64,000 bases of DNA from Methylobacter marinus A45 (GCF_000383855.1 NZ_KB912877.1:902616-966615); one strand, 5' to 3'. Counted from the first letter of the stretch, positions 45,923 through 58,891 are shown. Made by a program: numbers and translations. The notes: generated by a model not told the origin, from the sequence alone.

Positions 45923-46341
45923 GAGATATCCTTAATCATACGGATGCAGTCTAGTGATATACCTCGCGGTGAGACATAGGTAGCAATCTCATCGCCTTTA
46001 AAACCACATGCTCGATAAAATGCCGCGGCGTTTAACGTCGACTCCAAATTTAATGTCTCTAACCCACGGCTTAAGGCGATCTCCTCAAGGAATGCGATAA
46101 TCCCTCTTCCTATGCCCTTTCTCATGTGGTTTGGATGGACAAATATGGCGTCAATTTTTCCGGTGTCGATATTGATCGTGCCCGTGCCAACCACTTGGTG
46201 GTGATATTTCGCCACGTAGAAATGTTTCTCGACGTGATCTATGAAATCCTCCGTTAACATGCCACCAGTCCAGTTTTTATACAAACAGGTGCTAAAAAAA
46301 GAGTTTGGCGAAATCAAAGGCGTGGCCAAGGCAAAGCGCAA
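45871..46341 (-). pseudogene. 5'-truncated GNAT acetyltransferase cassette
   Basis: The downstream two-thirds is a GNAT acetyltransferase: HFYVAKYHHQVVGTGTI, IDAIFVHPNHMRKGIGRG (acetyl-CoA loop) and LNAAAFYRACGFKG. The last residues NNRFQPTSPLTRRRY are encoded by the attC site, a well-known feature of integron cassette proteins. The usual first 40-50 residues are missing: upstream of about 46275 the frame reads the antisense of intI, so a deletion has joined the two genes. The product, if made from the Met near 46260, would lack the first strands of the fold. Confidence 0.7.
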
Positions 46342-46940
46342 GCCTGATATCCCCGTGGTACTCTCCCGCGAAGAAATCGATTTGATTTTCGATCACCTCG
46401 AAGACCCCCGTTAACCTGGTCGCCAAACTTTTACGGTTGCGGTTTACGGCTGTTTGAATGCCTGAATCTGCGCGTACAGTGTTTCAATCTTGATGCCGGT
46501 ATTTTGACGGTCCATGATGGCAAAGGTAAAAAAGACCGAACGGTGCCACTGCCGCAATCGCTTGTTCCGGCGTTAAAACAGCAATTACAGAGGGTGATCG
46601 ACTTGCATGAAGCGGACTTGAAGGCGAAATACACCGGTACGTTTTTACCGGATCAACTAGTACTTAGTCAGCCTTGTTCTGACGAGTAAAATTTACAGAG
46701 CATTCATGGCGTGCGAATAGTGCGAATAAATTCGCACCTACAATTTAACCGCCATAATTAAATGGACTGACTACTAGATCGAAAAGATAAGAACGCCGCG
46801 AAAGAACTTATCTGGCAATGGTTTTTTCCGGCCCAATCGCTGACGCTGATAACGGAAAAACAGGAACGCAGGCGTTACCACATTCATGAATCAGTGGTGC
46901 AGAAAGCGATTAAACAGGCACAAAGTCCTCTGGATTTTGA
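46275..46940 (+). pseudogene. Decayed integron integrase intI
   Basis: Fragments of an IntI tyrosine recombinase read in order on the plus strand: QFLYKQVLKKEFGE, DIPVVLSREEIDLIFDHLED, NLVAKL, YGCGLRLFECLNLRV (box I Arg), GKGKKDRTVPLPQSLVPAL, TGTFLPDQL, then NAAKELIWQWFFPA and RRRYHIHESVVQKAIKQA. The block between TFLPDQL and FFPA is the extra domain unique to IntI. Damage: an extra C in the run at 46406-46410, two missing bases near 46430, an insertion at 46661-46773, loss of the first 100 or so residues, and loss of box II (HxxR and the Tyr). It cannot make an active integrase. Confidence 0.82.
46661..46773. mobile_element. MITE-like insertion in intI with CTAG duplication
   Basis: 113 bp flanked by CTAG at 46657-46660 and 46774-46777. 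Removing the element and one CTAG restores the IntI reading PDQLDRKDKN exactly. Ends are imperfect inverted repeats (TACTTAGTCAG and CTGACTA). It contains the palindrome GTGCGAAT-AA-ATTCGCAC at 46720-46737 and no ORF. The CTAG target duplication is like that of IS5-group elements. Confidence 0.8.
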
Positions 46941-47158
46941 TCCCAATCCCAATTAAAAAAATACAACGAAAACAAAGTTTTTGCATTCAATCAAGTTGCC
47001 TTGTTTTTAAATGGTTTTCTGCTTTGCCGCTGACAGTAGCCCTTCGGAAACCCTGATTGATTGGCGCCTCAAGGTCGATTTGAGGTCAATGCCTGATGCA
47101 GTTGAGACTACCCCCGGAAACTGTCGGATCAGGCTCAGCGTTTTGGTCTCCGCAAGCA

Positions 47159-47746
47159 TCATCCCGGCTGCCACAGCTTATAGATGCCAGCGCCGACAAT
47201 CACTAAAGCGACAGTCGCCCAGCCCAGCCGGTCCATGTATTCGCGCAATTTCGACTCCAGCTTTGCTCCGCCGGCCGCCAGCAGCATGGCCACCAGAAAA
47301 AAGCGCGCGCCGCGGCCAATGAATGAAGCCAATACAAAAGGCAGAAACACCATATTGAGCGTGCCGGCCGCGATCGTGAAAACCTTGTAGGGAATCGGTG
47401 AAAACCCCGCGATGAAGATCGCCCAGAAACCCCACTGCTCAAACCAGGTCCTCGCCAGCAAATAACTGTCCCAATAATGCGTCGTCTCCAGCCAGGGCCT
47501 GAGACTATCGAACATGAAATAGCCGATCGCATAGCCCAGCATGCCGCCCAGAACCGAGGCGATCGTGGTAAATGTCGCCAGCCGGAAGGCCTTATCGGGC
47601 TGCGATAACGCCATCGGCGCCAGCATGACGTCGGGCGGTACCGGAAAAAACGAGGACTCGGCGAAACTTAGCGTGCATAAATATTTCACCGCATGCCTGT
47701 GTTTAGACCATGACAACGCCTTGTCATATAATTTTTGAAACATCAT
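47159..47746 (-). CDS. YqaA family VTT-domain membrane protein
   Basis: A 195-residue protein of the YqaA group within the DedA/VTT superfamily. [25 protein letters not shown] carries the acidic and proline residues typical of the re-entrant loop, with [12 protein letters not shown] and [17 protein letters not shown] (conserved Arg) later on. DedA-type proteins help recycle lipid carriers such as undecaprenyl phosphate; for YqaA this is only suspected. Its ATG overlaps the pcm stop by four bases, so it is the last gene of surE-pcm-yqaA. Confidence 0.88.
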   Translation of the reverse strand: MMFQKLYDKALSWSKHRHAVKYLCTLSFAESSFFPVPPDVMLAPMALSQPDKAFRLATFTTIASVLGGMLGYAIGYFMFDSLRPWLETTHYWDSYLLARTWFEQWGFWAIFIAGFSPIPYKVFTIAAGTLNMVFLPFVLASFIGRGARFFLVAMLLAAGGAKLESKLREYMDRLGWATVALVIVGAGIYKLWQPG

Positions 47747-48405
47747 AGTTCTCTCCCTGATAAAAAAGGTACAAAGCTGACCGGTTCCAGTTCTTCAACT
47801 TCAAACCCGCCCTGGGTACGGACAACCCGTTGTAATGTCTGATTTCCGCTTTTGCCGACCGGAATGATCATAATCCCGCCCAGCGCCATCTGCCGCAGCA
47901 GCGTTTCCGGAATTTCCGACGGCGCGGCAGATACCAGAATGCCGTCGAACGGTGCCTGTTCCGGCCAGCCCAAAATGCCATCGTTATGCTGATAACTGAC
48001 GTTCTTGAGCTTTAAATCCCATAAATGGTTTTTCGCTTTTTTCTGCAAAGGCCAGATTCTTTCCATGGTATACACATGATCTACCAGCTGCGCCAGAATG
48101 GCGGTCTGATAACCGCAACCGGTTCCAATCTCAAGCACTTTCGCCAGGCGGCCGAACTCGAGCAGTAACTCCGTCATTTTGGCGACGATATAAGGCTGGG
48201 AAATCGTCTGATTGTAACCAATCGGCAAGGCGACATCTTCATACGCCCTGCTCGCCAGCGCTTCGTCCATGAAAATATGCCGCGGCGTATCGCGCATGGC
48301 GTCAAGAATTTTATTGTTGCTAATGCCCTGCTGGGCCAGCCGGTTGATCATGCGCTCCCGGGTACGCCGGGACGTCATGCCTATTCCTTGCAGACTTCGC
48401 ATCAT
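47743..48405 (-). CDS. pcm: Protein-L-isoaspartate O-methyltransferase
   Basis: A 220-residue SAM-dependent methyltransferase that repairs isoaspartyl residues in aged proteins. [29 protein letters not shown] is the substrate-binding stretch (split: [12 protein letters not shown], then [15 protein letters not shown]); [15 protein letters not shown] is the SAM motif I, and [17 protein letters not shown] is family specific. Standard length. Start overlaps the surE stop by four bases, the classical surE-pcm coupling. Confidence 0.94.
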   Translation of the reverse strand: MMRSLQGIGMTSRRTRERMINRLAQQGISNNKILDAMRDTPRHIFMDEALASRAYEDVALPIGYNQTISQPYIVAKMTELLLEFGRLAKVLEIGTGCGYQTAILAQLVDHVYTMERIWPLQKKAKNHLWDLKLKNVSYQHNDGILGWPEQAPFDGILVSAAPSEIPETLLRQMALGGIMIIPVGKSGNQTLQRVVRTQGGFEVEELEPVSFVPFLSGREL

Positions 48406-49157
48406 AAATTTTTCTCCTCAGGCAGCCAGGCCTTTAATCCATTGATGCGTTCATACCAGGTTAAATCGACCTGCAGAGGCGTAACCGACACATAACCCGT
48501 GTTGATGGCGTGAAAATCAGTTCCGGGACCTGCATCCTGTTCGGTCCCGGGCGGCCCCACCCAGTAAATAATGCGCCCGCGCGGATCGGTGCTCTTGACT
48601 ACCGGTTCGGCTTTATGTCGCTGACCCAGTCGCGTAGCCTGATAGCCTTTTAAATCATTAATTGTGACGTCGGGGACATTGACGTTCAGAATCGTATCTT
48701 GCGGTAAAGGATACTTGATCAATTGCTGCAATAACGTTACAGCCACATGCGCGGCTGTTTCAAAATGGGTGGGGTTGCTTGATGCCAGGGAAATGGCGAT
48801 GGCGGGCAGGCCCAGAAAACGGCCTTCGGTCGCAGCGGCAACGGTTCCCGAATACAGCACATCGTCCCCCAGGTTTGAGCCGTGGTTAATGCCGGCAAAA
48901 ACCATATCGGGCTCTGTATCCAGCAGCCCCGTTATGGCCAGATGCACGCAATCAGTCGGTGTACCGTCCACTCTGACAAAATCGTTCTCCCCTACAGACA
49001 TGCGCAAGGGCCTTTCCAGTGTCAGTGAGTTGCTTGCAGCGCTACGGTTTCTATCCGGCGCGACCACTGATATGTCGGCATGTCCGCGCAATGCATCCGC
49101 AAGTGCGGAAAGCCCTTCAGCCAAGTACCCGTCATCATTACTTAACAAAATGTGCAT
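48402..49157 (-). CDS. surE: 5'/3'-nucleotidase SurE
   Basis: A 251-residue SurE acid phosphatase acting on nucleoside monophosphates. [16 protein letters not shown] carries the metal-binding Asp pair, [16 protein letters not shown] the conserved Asn/Ser, and [26 protein letters not shown] the signature (N-H-G...SGTV). ATG 49157 is the family start; the frame is open to 49238. First gene of surE-pcm-yqaA. Divergent from the Smr-domain gene. Confidence 0.95.
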   Translation of the reverse strand: MHILLSNDDGYLAEGLSALADALRGHADISVVAPDRNRSAASNSLTLERPLRMSVGENDFVRVDGTPTDCVHLAITGLLDTEPDMVFAGINHGSNLGDDVLYSGTVAAATEGRFLGLPAIAISLASSNPTHFETAAHVAVTLLQQLIKYPLPQDTILNVNVPDVTINDLKGYQATRLGQRHKAEPVVKSTDPRGRIIYWVGPPGTEQDAGPGTDFHAINTGYVSVTPLQVDLTWYERINGLKAWLPEEKNL

Positions 49158-49231
49158 TATCAGTCGCCCTGAAGCAAAATAAGCTATAAAATCAAACATA
49201 TTAGCAACAATACTCGACAAAATCAGCTTTC

Positions 49232-49798
49232 GTGGCAAAAAAAAATCTCACCTCAGAAGACAGTCATTTGTTCCGCAAAACCATCGGCAAAGTATCCGCC
49301 ATCAAGAGCGATAAGGTACTGTTAACAAAAGAAAAAAAAACCAAACCCATTCCCAGGCGCGCGTCGCCCGACATGGAGGAATACTTAGTCGATACGGCTG
49401 AAACTGATATTGAAAGCGTGACGCCGGAAGACACACTGAGCTTTCTCGCGCCCGGCGTGCAAAAAAACGTCTTAAAAAAGCTGCGCCGCGGCTATTTCGG
49501 GCTCGATGCCGAAATCGATCTGCACGGACTGAACAGCCACGAAGCCAAACGCCAGCTGCTAAAATTTCTGCACATGTGCATAGAGGACGGCTGCCAATGT
49601 GTCCATATCGTGCACGGCAAGGGCTATCGCTCACCCGATAACCATCCTGTCCTGAAAAATAATCTCAACTTATGGCTCAGACAACACAAGGAGGTTCTGG
49701 CCTTTTGCTCGGCATCGCAGAAAAACGGCGGCGCCGGCGCGGTTTTTGTGCTGCTGCACGTCTCCGAGAAATACCGGGACGAACGCGATGATTTTTAA
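49232..49798 (+). CDS. Smr-domain protein (SmrA/SmrB-like)
   Basis: A 188-residue protein with a basic/disordered N-terminus and a C-terminal Smr domain: [22 protein letters not shown] (LDLHG-type motif), [20 protein letters not shown] (HGKG) and the closing GAVFVLL strand. Smr domains in SmrB cleave mRNA at collided ribosomes; residues matching the HGKG active site are present, but this protein is nearer to the YfcN/SmrA size class. GTG 49232 is the likely start. Its stop overlaps that of the convergent uppP by four bases. Confidence 0.85.
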   Translation: MAKKNLTSEDSHLFRKTIGKVSAIKSDKVLLTKEKKTKPIPRRASPDMEEYLVDTAETDIESVTPEDTLSFLAPGVQKNVLKKLRRGYFGLDAEIDLHGLNSHEAKRQLLKFLHMCIEDGCQCVHIVHGKGYRSPDNHPVLKNNLNLWLRQHKEVLAFCSASQKNGGAGAVFVLLHVSEKYRDERDDF

Positions 49799-50622
49799 TC
49801 CACGGTCCATTGCACCAGGCCGCTATAGGCGGTACCGATGACCAGTACGCCGAATATGATGCGATACCAGGCAAACACGGTAAAATCGTGATGGCTGATA
49901 TAGCGCAGCAAGGCGCGCACGGCTAGCAGGGCACTGAAAAACGCCGCGACCAGGCCTATCGCAAATACCGGCAAATCCGTGCTGTGCAGCAATTCGCGGT
50001 GCTTATACAAATCGTAAATACTGGCGATAATCAACGTCGGTATAGCCAGGAAGAAAGAAAACTCCGTTGCCGCCTTGCGCGACAATCCGAACAGCAAGCC
50101 GCCGATGATGGTCGAACCGGAGCGGGACGTACCCGGTATCAGCGCCAGCGCCTGCGCAAAGCCGAGCTTTAACGCATCCAGCGCGGTCAAATCCTCAACC
50201 TCATGAATGCGGATTTTATGTTCTCTTTTTTCCGCCCAGAAAATAATAAACGCGCCGATAATAAACGCTGACGCGACGGGAATCGGCTTAAATAAGTGCG
50301 CTTTGATCAGGCTGCCGAATGACAGACCCAGAATCGCCAGCGGCATAAAGGCGATCGCCAGGTTAATGGTGAACTTTAAAGCGGCAGGCTGCCATTTTAA
50401 CAGACCCGCGATGATGGCCCCGATCTTGACCCGGTACTCCCAGCAGATCGCCAGAATGGCGCCGGTCTGGATCACTATTTCAAAAACCTTGCCGGTTTCA
50501 TCATTAAAATCCAGCAAATCGCCGACCAGAATTAAATGCCCGGTACTGGAAATAGGTAAAAATTCGGTCAATCCTTCAACAACCCCCAGGATAAAGGCTT
50601 TTAATGCGATTATTAAATCCAT
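49795..50622 (-). CDS. uppP: Undecaprenyl-diphosphatase UppP
   Basis: A 275-residue BacA-type membrane phosphatase that recycles undecaprenyl pyrophosphate for cell-wall synthesis. [21 protein letters not shown] (glutamate-rich E-x-x-x-E and PISSTGH) and [20 protein letters not shown] (PGxSRSGxT) form the active site; eight or so helices. ATG 50622 gives the family start ([13 protein letters not shown]). It lies 17 bp after truD on the same strand. Confidence 0.95.
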   Translation of the reverse strand: MDLIIALKAFILGVVEGLTEFLPISSTGHLILVGDLLDFNDETGKVFEIVIQTGAILAICWEYRVKIGAIIAGLLKWQPAALKFTINLAIAFMPLAILGLSFGSLIKAHLFKPIPVASAFIIGAFIIFWAEKREHKIRIHEVEDLTALDALKLGFAQALALIPGTSRSGSTIIGGLLFGLSRKAATEFSFFLAIPTLIIASIYDLYKHRELLHSTDLPVFAIGLVAAFFSALLAVRALLRYISHHDFTVFAWYRIIFGVLVIGTAYSGLVQWTVD

Positions 50623-50638
50623 TCTGTAGTCTCTCTGT

Positions 50639-51664
50639 TTATACTTCGATGATTTCGCGTAATACCGCCGTCGCATAGCTGCCGGCCGGTAAGGTAAAAC
50701 TAAGCACTAACACCTGATCGCTGATAAACTGCCATAGCAGATTGCGGACATTCACCCTTAACGCGCGCCTGTCCATCTCGATACCGGTATTGATCAGTCC
50801 CCGGGCCAGAGGCTCGTATTGCTCGATAACCGCTTGCTCAATCGCCAGGGCATCGGCCGATACGCCTGGTTCGCCCTTGCCCCACAATGCGCCGGTCGGA
50901 TGTATGTCATGACTCTGTAACCGCTGGACGATGTCCTGCTCGGGCTGATCCGATTTAAAACAGCTGTGCGACTGATCAAACATATAGGTATCGCCGGCAA
51001 CCGCCCGATTCCAGGTTTGTTGCGCGACACGGCTGGCTAAAATCTGGTTGAACAGATAAGACCGGGCCGCCGATAAATAAATGCCGCGCTGCTCGCGTTT
51101 GACTTTCACACCCTGAAATAATGCCAATGCATGGCTGACATTGCGCCCTTCATGGCCGAAACGCTGGGGGCCGAAATAATTGGCGATGCCGCCTGCTTTC
51201 ATGGCTTCCAGACGAGCGATGGTCTGTTCCTGATCGCCCTGCCAGTCCCGCACGACAAGCTTGAAGCTGTTGCCGGATAAAACCCCGCGTTTTAATTTTC
51301 TGGCGTGGCGGACAGCGGTAAGCACCTTGACGTTGTCGGATTCAAATTGCTTCCAGTCGGGATCTTCCTTGCCCGGCAGCCAGACACTGAACCACTGCGT
51401 TGTAACGGCATGACGGTCTTTCAGGCCGGCATAGCTGACATCCCGCTGCCTGACATCGGCAAACCGGGCCAGCTGCCTGGCCACGTAATCGGTGTTTTCA
51501 TCCTTTTTTTCGATGTGCAGGAACACATGCTCGCCGGCGCCCGACGGTTCAAAGGCAAGATGTTCGTCGACAACAAAGTCTTCCGGCAACGTGCGGATTT
51601 TGCCGCGGCCGGCGGGACCGCCATACACACAGGGCCACTCGGGTAGTTCAATCGATTGTGTCAA
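50639..51664 (-). CDS. truD: tRNA pseudouridine synthase D
   Basis: A 341-residue TruD enzyme forming pseudouridine 13 in tRNA-Glu. Family marks are [33 protein letters not shown] with catalytic Asp83, and [15 protein letters not shown]. The inserted TRUD domain continues to the C-terminus. The start appears to be TTG at 51664 with no good alternative; the gene is in the ispD-ispF-truD order common in Gammaproteobacteria, although a repeat element separates it from ispF. Confidence 0.93.
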   Translation of the reverse strand: MTQSIELPEWPCVYGGPAGRGKIRTLPEDFVVDEHLAFEPSGAGEHVFLHIEKKDENTDYVARQLARFADVRQRDVSYAGLKDRHAVTTQWFSVWLPGKEDPDWKQFESDNVKVLTAVRHARKLKRGVLSGNSFKLVVRDWQGDQEQTIARLEAMKAGGIANYFGPQRFGHEGRNVSHALALFQGVKVKREQRGIYLSAARSYLFNQILASRVAQQTWNRAVAGDTYMFDQSHSCFKSDQPEQDIVQRLQSHDIHPTGALWGKGEPGVSADALAIEQAVIEQYEPLARGLINTGIEMDRRALRVNVRNLLWQFISDQVLVLSFTLPAGSYATAVLREIIEV

Positions 51665-51715
51665 GTTCGGCTCGGCTGGTTAATAGGGGCTGGGTAGCGA
51701 TATGATGGCTTGCTT

Positions 51716-51850
51716 AGGGACAGGCATAAAATAACGTCATCAAGGGTGCGGATGATCTCCGATGTAGGTGCGAATTCATTCGCAAGGTCCCATACCTTCT
51801 AAGGCACAAGTGAATCCGCATCGACACTCCCTGATTTATGTCATGTCCCT
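51716..51850. mobile_element. MITE-like element between ispF and truD
   Basis: About 135 bp with inverted-repeat ends (AGGGACAGGCATAAA at 51716 and TTTATGTCATGTCCCT at 51835-51850, matching except for one indel and one or two substitutions). It contains GTGCGAAT-TC-ATTCGCAA at 51768-51785, whose 22-base context also occurs, with one mismatch, in the element inside intI. No ORF. Confidence 0.55.
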
Positions 51851-51868
51851 TATTTAGTCACGTCACTG

Positions 51869-52342
51869 TTATTTTTCTATCAAGACGACGGCCTGAACGG
51901 CGATGCCCTCTTTGCGCCCTTCAAAGCCGAGTTTTTCCGTCGTGGTCGCCTTGACATTGATGCAATCGACATCGACTTTCAGGTCATCGGCGATATTGCG
52001 GCACATCGCACTGATGTAGGGCGCCATTTTAGGCGCCTGGGCGATGATCGTGATATCGGCATTGACCAGGCTGTAGCCTTTTTCCTGCACGATGCCGTAC
52101 ACATGGCGCAGCAGAACGCGGCTGTCGGCGCCTTTAAATTCGGGATCGGTATCGGGGAAATGCTTGCCGATATCGCCTAAAGCCGCCGCGCCCAGCAGGG
52201 CATCGCTTAACGCATGCAGCACGACATCGCCGTCGGAATGCGCTTCCAGGCCTTTTTCATAATCTATCTTTACGCCGCCTAAAATGACGTCGCCGTCCTC
52301 TTTGAAGCGATGCACGTCATAACCTTGTCCAACTCTGATCAT
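51869..52342 (-). CDS. ispF: MECDP synthase
   Basis: 2-C-methyl-D-erythritol 2,4-cyclodiphosphate synthase of 157 residues in the MEP isoprenoid pathway. GQGYDVHRF carries the zinc ligands Asp and His; [27 protein letters not shown] the third His and flexible loop; and [19 protein letters not shown] the CDP-binding end. ATG overlaps the ispD stop by four bases (ATGA), so both are translated together. Confidence 0.95.
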   Translation of the reverse strand: MIRVGQGYDVHRFKEDGDVILGGVKIDYEKGLEAHSDGDVVLHALSDALLGAAALGDIGKHFPDTDPEFKGADSRVLLRHVYGIVQEKGYSLVNADITIIAQAPKMAPYISAMCRNIADDLKVDVDCINVKATTTEKLGFEGRKEGIAVQAVVLIEK

Positions 52343-53031
52343 TGTTGTTCCATATAAAATTGTGCTAACGGTAAATCTTCCGGCCGTGTGATTTTTATAT
52401 TGTCCGGGCGGCCTTCGACGATTTTCGGCCGCAACCCTTTCAATTCCAGCGCACTGGCCTCGTCGGTGATGGCCGGATTGCCCTCGGCCTCTTCCAGGGC
52501 GTTTTTTAACATGCCGTAACGGAACATCTGCGGCGTCAACGCCCGCCAGATATGGTTCCGATCCAGCGTGCCGGCAATACGGCCATCCTGGACATTTTTC
52601 AAGGTGTCGTGCGAAGACAGGGCCAGTATGCCGCCCACGTCGTCATGGATCAGACAGGCGATCAGATGATGAATGTCGCCAGCCGTGATACATGGGCGGG
52701 CCGCGTCATGCACCAGAACCCAATCGGTATCCGATGCCTTATCCCTTATCGACTTTAACGCCGAAAGCACCGAATCAGCCCGCTCTTTGCCGCCCGGGGC
52801 GGTCAGAATCCGCTCATGCCGCGCTATGGCCAGATCGGGCCAGTAAGGATCTTCCCTGGATACGGCCACCGCGACGGCTTCAAACACATTGGCCTGCAGC
52901 AGGCGCGACAAGGTCTGCTCGATCACGGGCTTGCCGGCCAGTTCAAGGTATTGCTTGGGCCGGTCCGCCTGCATGCGCTTGCCGACACCGGCCGCGGGCA
53001 CAATACCCCAGAATTTTGTAGTCTCGGTCAT
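52339..53031 (-). CDS. ispD: MEP cytidylyltransferase
   Basis: 2-C-methyl-D-erythritol 4-phosphate cytidylyltransferase of 230 residues. The N-terminal [21 protein letters not shown] is the CTP-binding motif; [11 protein letters not shown] is the MEP-binding stretch; and [18 protein letters not shown] and TDEASALE follow as usual. It feeds IspF in the MEP pathway. Separated from ftsB by about 140 bp, unlike E. coli where they abut. Confidence 0.94.
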   Translation of the reverse strand: MTETTKFWGIVPAAGVGKRMQADRPKQYLELAGKPVIEQTLSRLLQANVFEAVAVAVSREDPYWPDLAIARHERILTAPGGKERADSVLSALKSIRDKASDTDWVLVHDAARPCITAGDIHHLIACLIHDDVGGILALSSHDTLKNVQDGRIAGTLDRNHIWRALTPQMFRYGMLKNALEEAEGNPAITDEASALELKGLRPKIVEGRPDNIKITRPEDLPLAQFYMEQQ

Positions 53032-53167
53032 TTATTACTAATCGAATAGTGTGATGGCACGCTGTGCCGCTCACCGCTTTATCGGTAAAAAGACGGACAA
53101 ACGATCAAGCCATCCGCCCCCGCTATCTTGGACAGGCAACACCGCGCCCATCACTATAAGCTGATTA

Positions 53168-53437
53168 TTATTCCAAAACCTGGAAGAAAGTCTCATCTTC
53201 CTTAATCATCCCCAACTCATACCGGGCTCTTTCCTCTATGGCCGCTTGTCCTCTTCTCAAGTCCAGCACTTCGGCGTAAAGCGCTTCATTGCGCACCTTT
53301 TTTTCTTCCACGCGTTCCTTCAAGTCATCGAGACGTTGTTGATACGCTTGAATCTCCCGAATGCTGCCATCGCCGAACCATAACCGGTATTGAAGATGAA
53401 CGATCAGCAAGATGATAATTATTATAAGATTTTTTAT
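53168..53437 (-). CDS. ftsB: Cell division protein FtsB, apparent AUA start
   Basis: A small bitopic division protein that forms the FtsQLB complex. VHLQYRLWFGDGSIREIQAY, the coiled coil LDDLKERVEEKKVRNEALYAEVLDL and IEERARYELGMIKEDETFF match FtsB, about 89 residues. Aligned with the family, the N-terminus KNLIIIIILLIV needs a start at 53435-53437, where the codon is ATA; GAGGG stands seven bases upstream (53445-53449), ideal spacing. The nearest regular start, TTG at 53410, would remove most of the membrane helix. So either AUA initiates or an ATG has mutated or been misread. It lies between eno and ispD on the same strand. Confidence 0.85.
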   Translation of the reverse strand: MKNLIIIIILLIVHLQYRLWFGDGSIREIQAYQQRLDDLKERVEEKKVRNEALYAEVLDLRRGQAAIEERARYELGMIKEDETFFQVLE

Positions 53438-53462
53438 TGGTCTGCCCTCGGAACGAGATAGC

Positions 53463-53482
53463 GGGCGGCCTGCCGGCCGCCC
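53463..53482. terminator. GC-rich hairpin between eno and ftsB
   Basis: GGGCGGCC and GGCCGCCC form an 8-bp stem with a TGCC loop, downstream of eno and just upstream of the ftsB ribosome-binding site. No T-run; may attenuate transcription. Confidence 0.4.
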
Positions 53483-53512
53483 CTGCGATTATCCGAAAAT
53501 CATCACCTGCGA

Positions 53513-54811
<1,299 letters not shown>

Positions 54812-54816
54812 TTAAG

Positions 54817-55649
54817 TTATATGGTTGTTTCTATTAGCTGAGTTGATTTGACGGCCCGGTCGATCGTGGCCAATGTTTCCAATAATTCCTTCATCCTGTG
54901 CAATGGCCAGGAATTCGGACCATCACTTAACGCCTCGGCCGGATTCGGATGCGTTTCCATGAAAAGTCCGGCAATGCCGACGGCCATGGCCGCCCTGGCC
55001 AATACCGGCACAAATTCGCGCTGACCGCCCGAAGACGTGCCCTGCCCGCCCGGCAACTGCACCGAATGCGTCGCATCGTAAACGACGGGGCAGTCGGTAT
55101 CTCTCATGACGGCCAATGAACGCATATCGGACACCAGATTGTTATAGCCGAACGACACACCGCGCTCGCAGACCATGATCTGCTGGTTGCCAGTGGCCTT
55201 GGCTTTATTGGCGACATGGAGCATATCCCAGGGCGCCAGGAACTGGCCTTTCTTGATATTGACCGGGATTCCCTGAGCGGCGACGCTCTGGATGAAGTTG
55301 GTCTGCCGGCACAAAAAGGCCGGCGTCTGCATGACATCGACAACCGAAGCCACTTCGGCCAGCGGCGTGTCTTCATGCACATCGGTCAAGACCGGCACGC
55401 GGATTTGCTGTTTGACCTTTTCCAGGATTTTCAGTCCCTGTTCCACGCCGGGTCCGCGGTAGCTTTCATGCGAGGACCGGTTGGCCTTGTCGAAGGATGA
55501 CTTGTAGATAAACGGAATATTCAATGCCGAGGTGACTTCCTTGAGATAGCCCGCCGTATCCAGCGCCATTTGCTCGCTTTCAATGACGCAGGTACCGGCG
55601 ATCAAAAAAAACGGCTGATCCAGACCGGCTTCAAAATGGCACAATTTCA

Positions 55650-55650
<1 letters not shown>
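54817..55650 (-). CDS. kdsA: KDO-8-phosphate synthase
   Basis: A 277-residue 3-deoxy-D-manno-octulosonate 8-phosphate synthase, joining arabinose-5-phosphate and PEP for lipopolysaccharide core. Conserved parts are [58 protein letters not shown] and [21 protein letters not shown]. The ATG shares one base with the pyrG stop, so they are coupled. PEP from the following eno is one of its substrates. Confidence 0.96.
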
Positions 55651-57290
<1,640 letters not shown>

Positions 57291-57540
57291 TTAGACTTCA
57301 GATGGTAACTGATGAAGTGATGCCGGCAATTGCTTCCTGCATTGCTCCTTGTACCCCGGAGGGTGTAGCTCCTGCATAAGCCACGCGGATGTGATGCCTG
57401 CCGAAATTGCAGCAGCAAATATCGCCTCTATGCAGCAGTTGCAAGCAATCGTCCCCTGCATCGCCCTATCCCCGTCCATGGAGCCGCAAAACAGGTGCAT
57501 TTTAATCGACAATGCCAAATTCGTCATTGTCTTTCAGGTT

Positions 57541-58860
57541 TTATTCTTGGCTTTTCCGATACAACCTGACGCAAGCGTCTGTTTCTTCGCTATAAAATTC
57601 TGCGCTGATCCATTTATCGCCGACAGCCGCGAGCTGATCATCCAGATAAACCAAAGGCATGCCCTGTCTTTCCCAGGGCGGAATGCCCGCCTCCTGAAAC
57701 AGGTTTTTAAGGACATGATGCCCCTCACGGCCCGGCAGCAGAATCTTTTCACCGCCGCGCCGGAATCTGACAACCACCCTGCCGCGCCGCCACCGCTCAC
57801 GCGCTATTCCGGCCGATGAAGGCTGGCAAAGCAGATACTGATCATCGGCCAGTTTTACCGAGGCCTGCCCGGCGGGCCAGTCAATATCCTGCAAAGTCGC
57901 TTTTGGCGCGTGCCTCAGGCAGTACAGCTTGTCGCGGTAGCGCCGTATATTATGGCCCTGCCCGGACAGCACAGGATGGCTCTCCCTGCTTGCCGCGACG
58001 ACCTGGGTGAGAATCCGCTCAACAAACCCCTGGGCCGGCATTTTCAGGCCCAATGTCTGAAACCAGTGTCTGATGACCAGTTGCTGCCTGTGCTTGTTTA
58101 ATTGCTTCAACCGGCTGATCGACAAGGTCTTGTCGGCTTCATTGAAAACGGCATGGAATAAATCATCGGCAATGACCGACATCACGGCCTGCGCCTCGGC
58201 GCAATGCCTTGCCGAACGGGCGACTGTTTTATCGCAAGCCGGCCAGCGCTGTTTAATTAGCGGCACGACGGTATTGCGCAGGTAATTACGGTCGTAATCA
58301 TTATGCAGATTGCTGGGATCTTCCACCCAGCTTAGTGCATGCGATTCGGCATAATGCCTTATCGCCTGCCTGGATACATTAAGCAACGGCCTGAGCATGA
58401 CGCCCCGGCCGAAAGCCATGCATTCGGGCATGCCGGACAATCCACGCAGGCCGCTGCCGCGGAACAGCTGCAACAGCACCGTTTCCAGCTGGTCTTCCCG
58501 GTGCTGCGCCACCAGCAGTACGTCATTAGCGCCGATCAACGCTCTTAACGCATTATAGCGCGCGTTTCTTGCCGCCTCCTCGGGACTTTCGCCAGGCCCT
58601 GCAACGGCATTGACCCGCAAGGCCCTGAACTGAATACCGAGCGCTTCAGCGGTTTTGCGGCAATGCTCGGCCCAGACTCCGGCTTCCGCCTGCAGGCCGT
58701 GATGGACGTAAACCGCGGTCATTTTATCGCCGAGGCCTGCTATTGACGCACACAGATGCAGCAACACATGAGAATCGACACCGCCGCTGTAGGCAATATA
58801 AAGACGCGCGTTCGGTTTAACCTGATCCAGCGCCGATTCTATGATTGATGATGACAGCAT
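57541..58860 (-). CDS. tilS: tRNA(Ile)-lysidine synthase
   Basis: A 439-residue TilS that changes the anticodon C34 of tRNA-Ile2 to lysidine. The PP-loop AYSGGVDSHVLL lies at about residues 23-35, then ALIGANDVLLVAQHREDQLETVLL and GVMLRPLL; a central TilS substrate domain and the C-terminal TilS-C domain (RRGGEKILLPGREGHHVLKNLFQEAGIPPWER, here cited as GREGHHVLKNLFQE) complete it. ATG 58860 is chosen by alignment; the frame is open to 58896 over the accA terminator. Confidence 0.92.
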   Translation of the reverse strand: MLSSSIIESALDQVKPNARLYIAYSGGVDSHVLLHLCASIAGLGDKMTAVYVHHGLQAEAGVWAEHCRKTAEALGIQFRALRVNAVAGPGESPEEAARNARYNALRALIGANDVLLVAQHREDQLETVLLQLFRGSGLRGLSGMPECMAFGRGVMLRPLLNVSRQAIRHYAESHALSWVEDPSNLHNDYDRNYLRNTVVPLIKQRWPACDKTVARSARHCAEAQAVMSVIADDLFHAVFNEADKTLSISRLKQLNKHRQQLVIRHWFQTLGLKMPAQGFVERILTQVVAASRESHPVLSGQGHNIRRYRDKLYCLRHAPKATLQDIDWPAGQASVKLADDQYLLCQPSSAGIARERWRRGRVVVRFRRGGEKILLPGREGHHVLKNLFQEAGIPPWERQGMPLVYLDDQLAAVGDKWISAEFYSEETDACVRLYRKSQE

Positions 58861-58891
58861 GCGGTATGGCCTGAAAGGCAGGGATAAGAAA

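Noticed and set aside
47011-47322. Plus-strand frame of 103 codons after the integron remnant
   Set aside because: It runs into the antisense of yqaA and has no protein-like conservation or ribosome-binding site; likely spurious.
57291-57527. Minus-strand frame of 78 codons between tilS and pyrG
   Set aside because: Cys- and Met-rich composition without a family; no good start signal. The gap is better read as non-coding.
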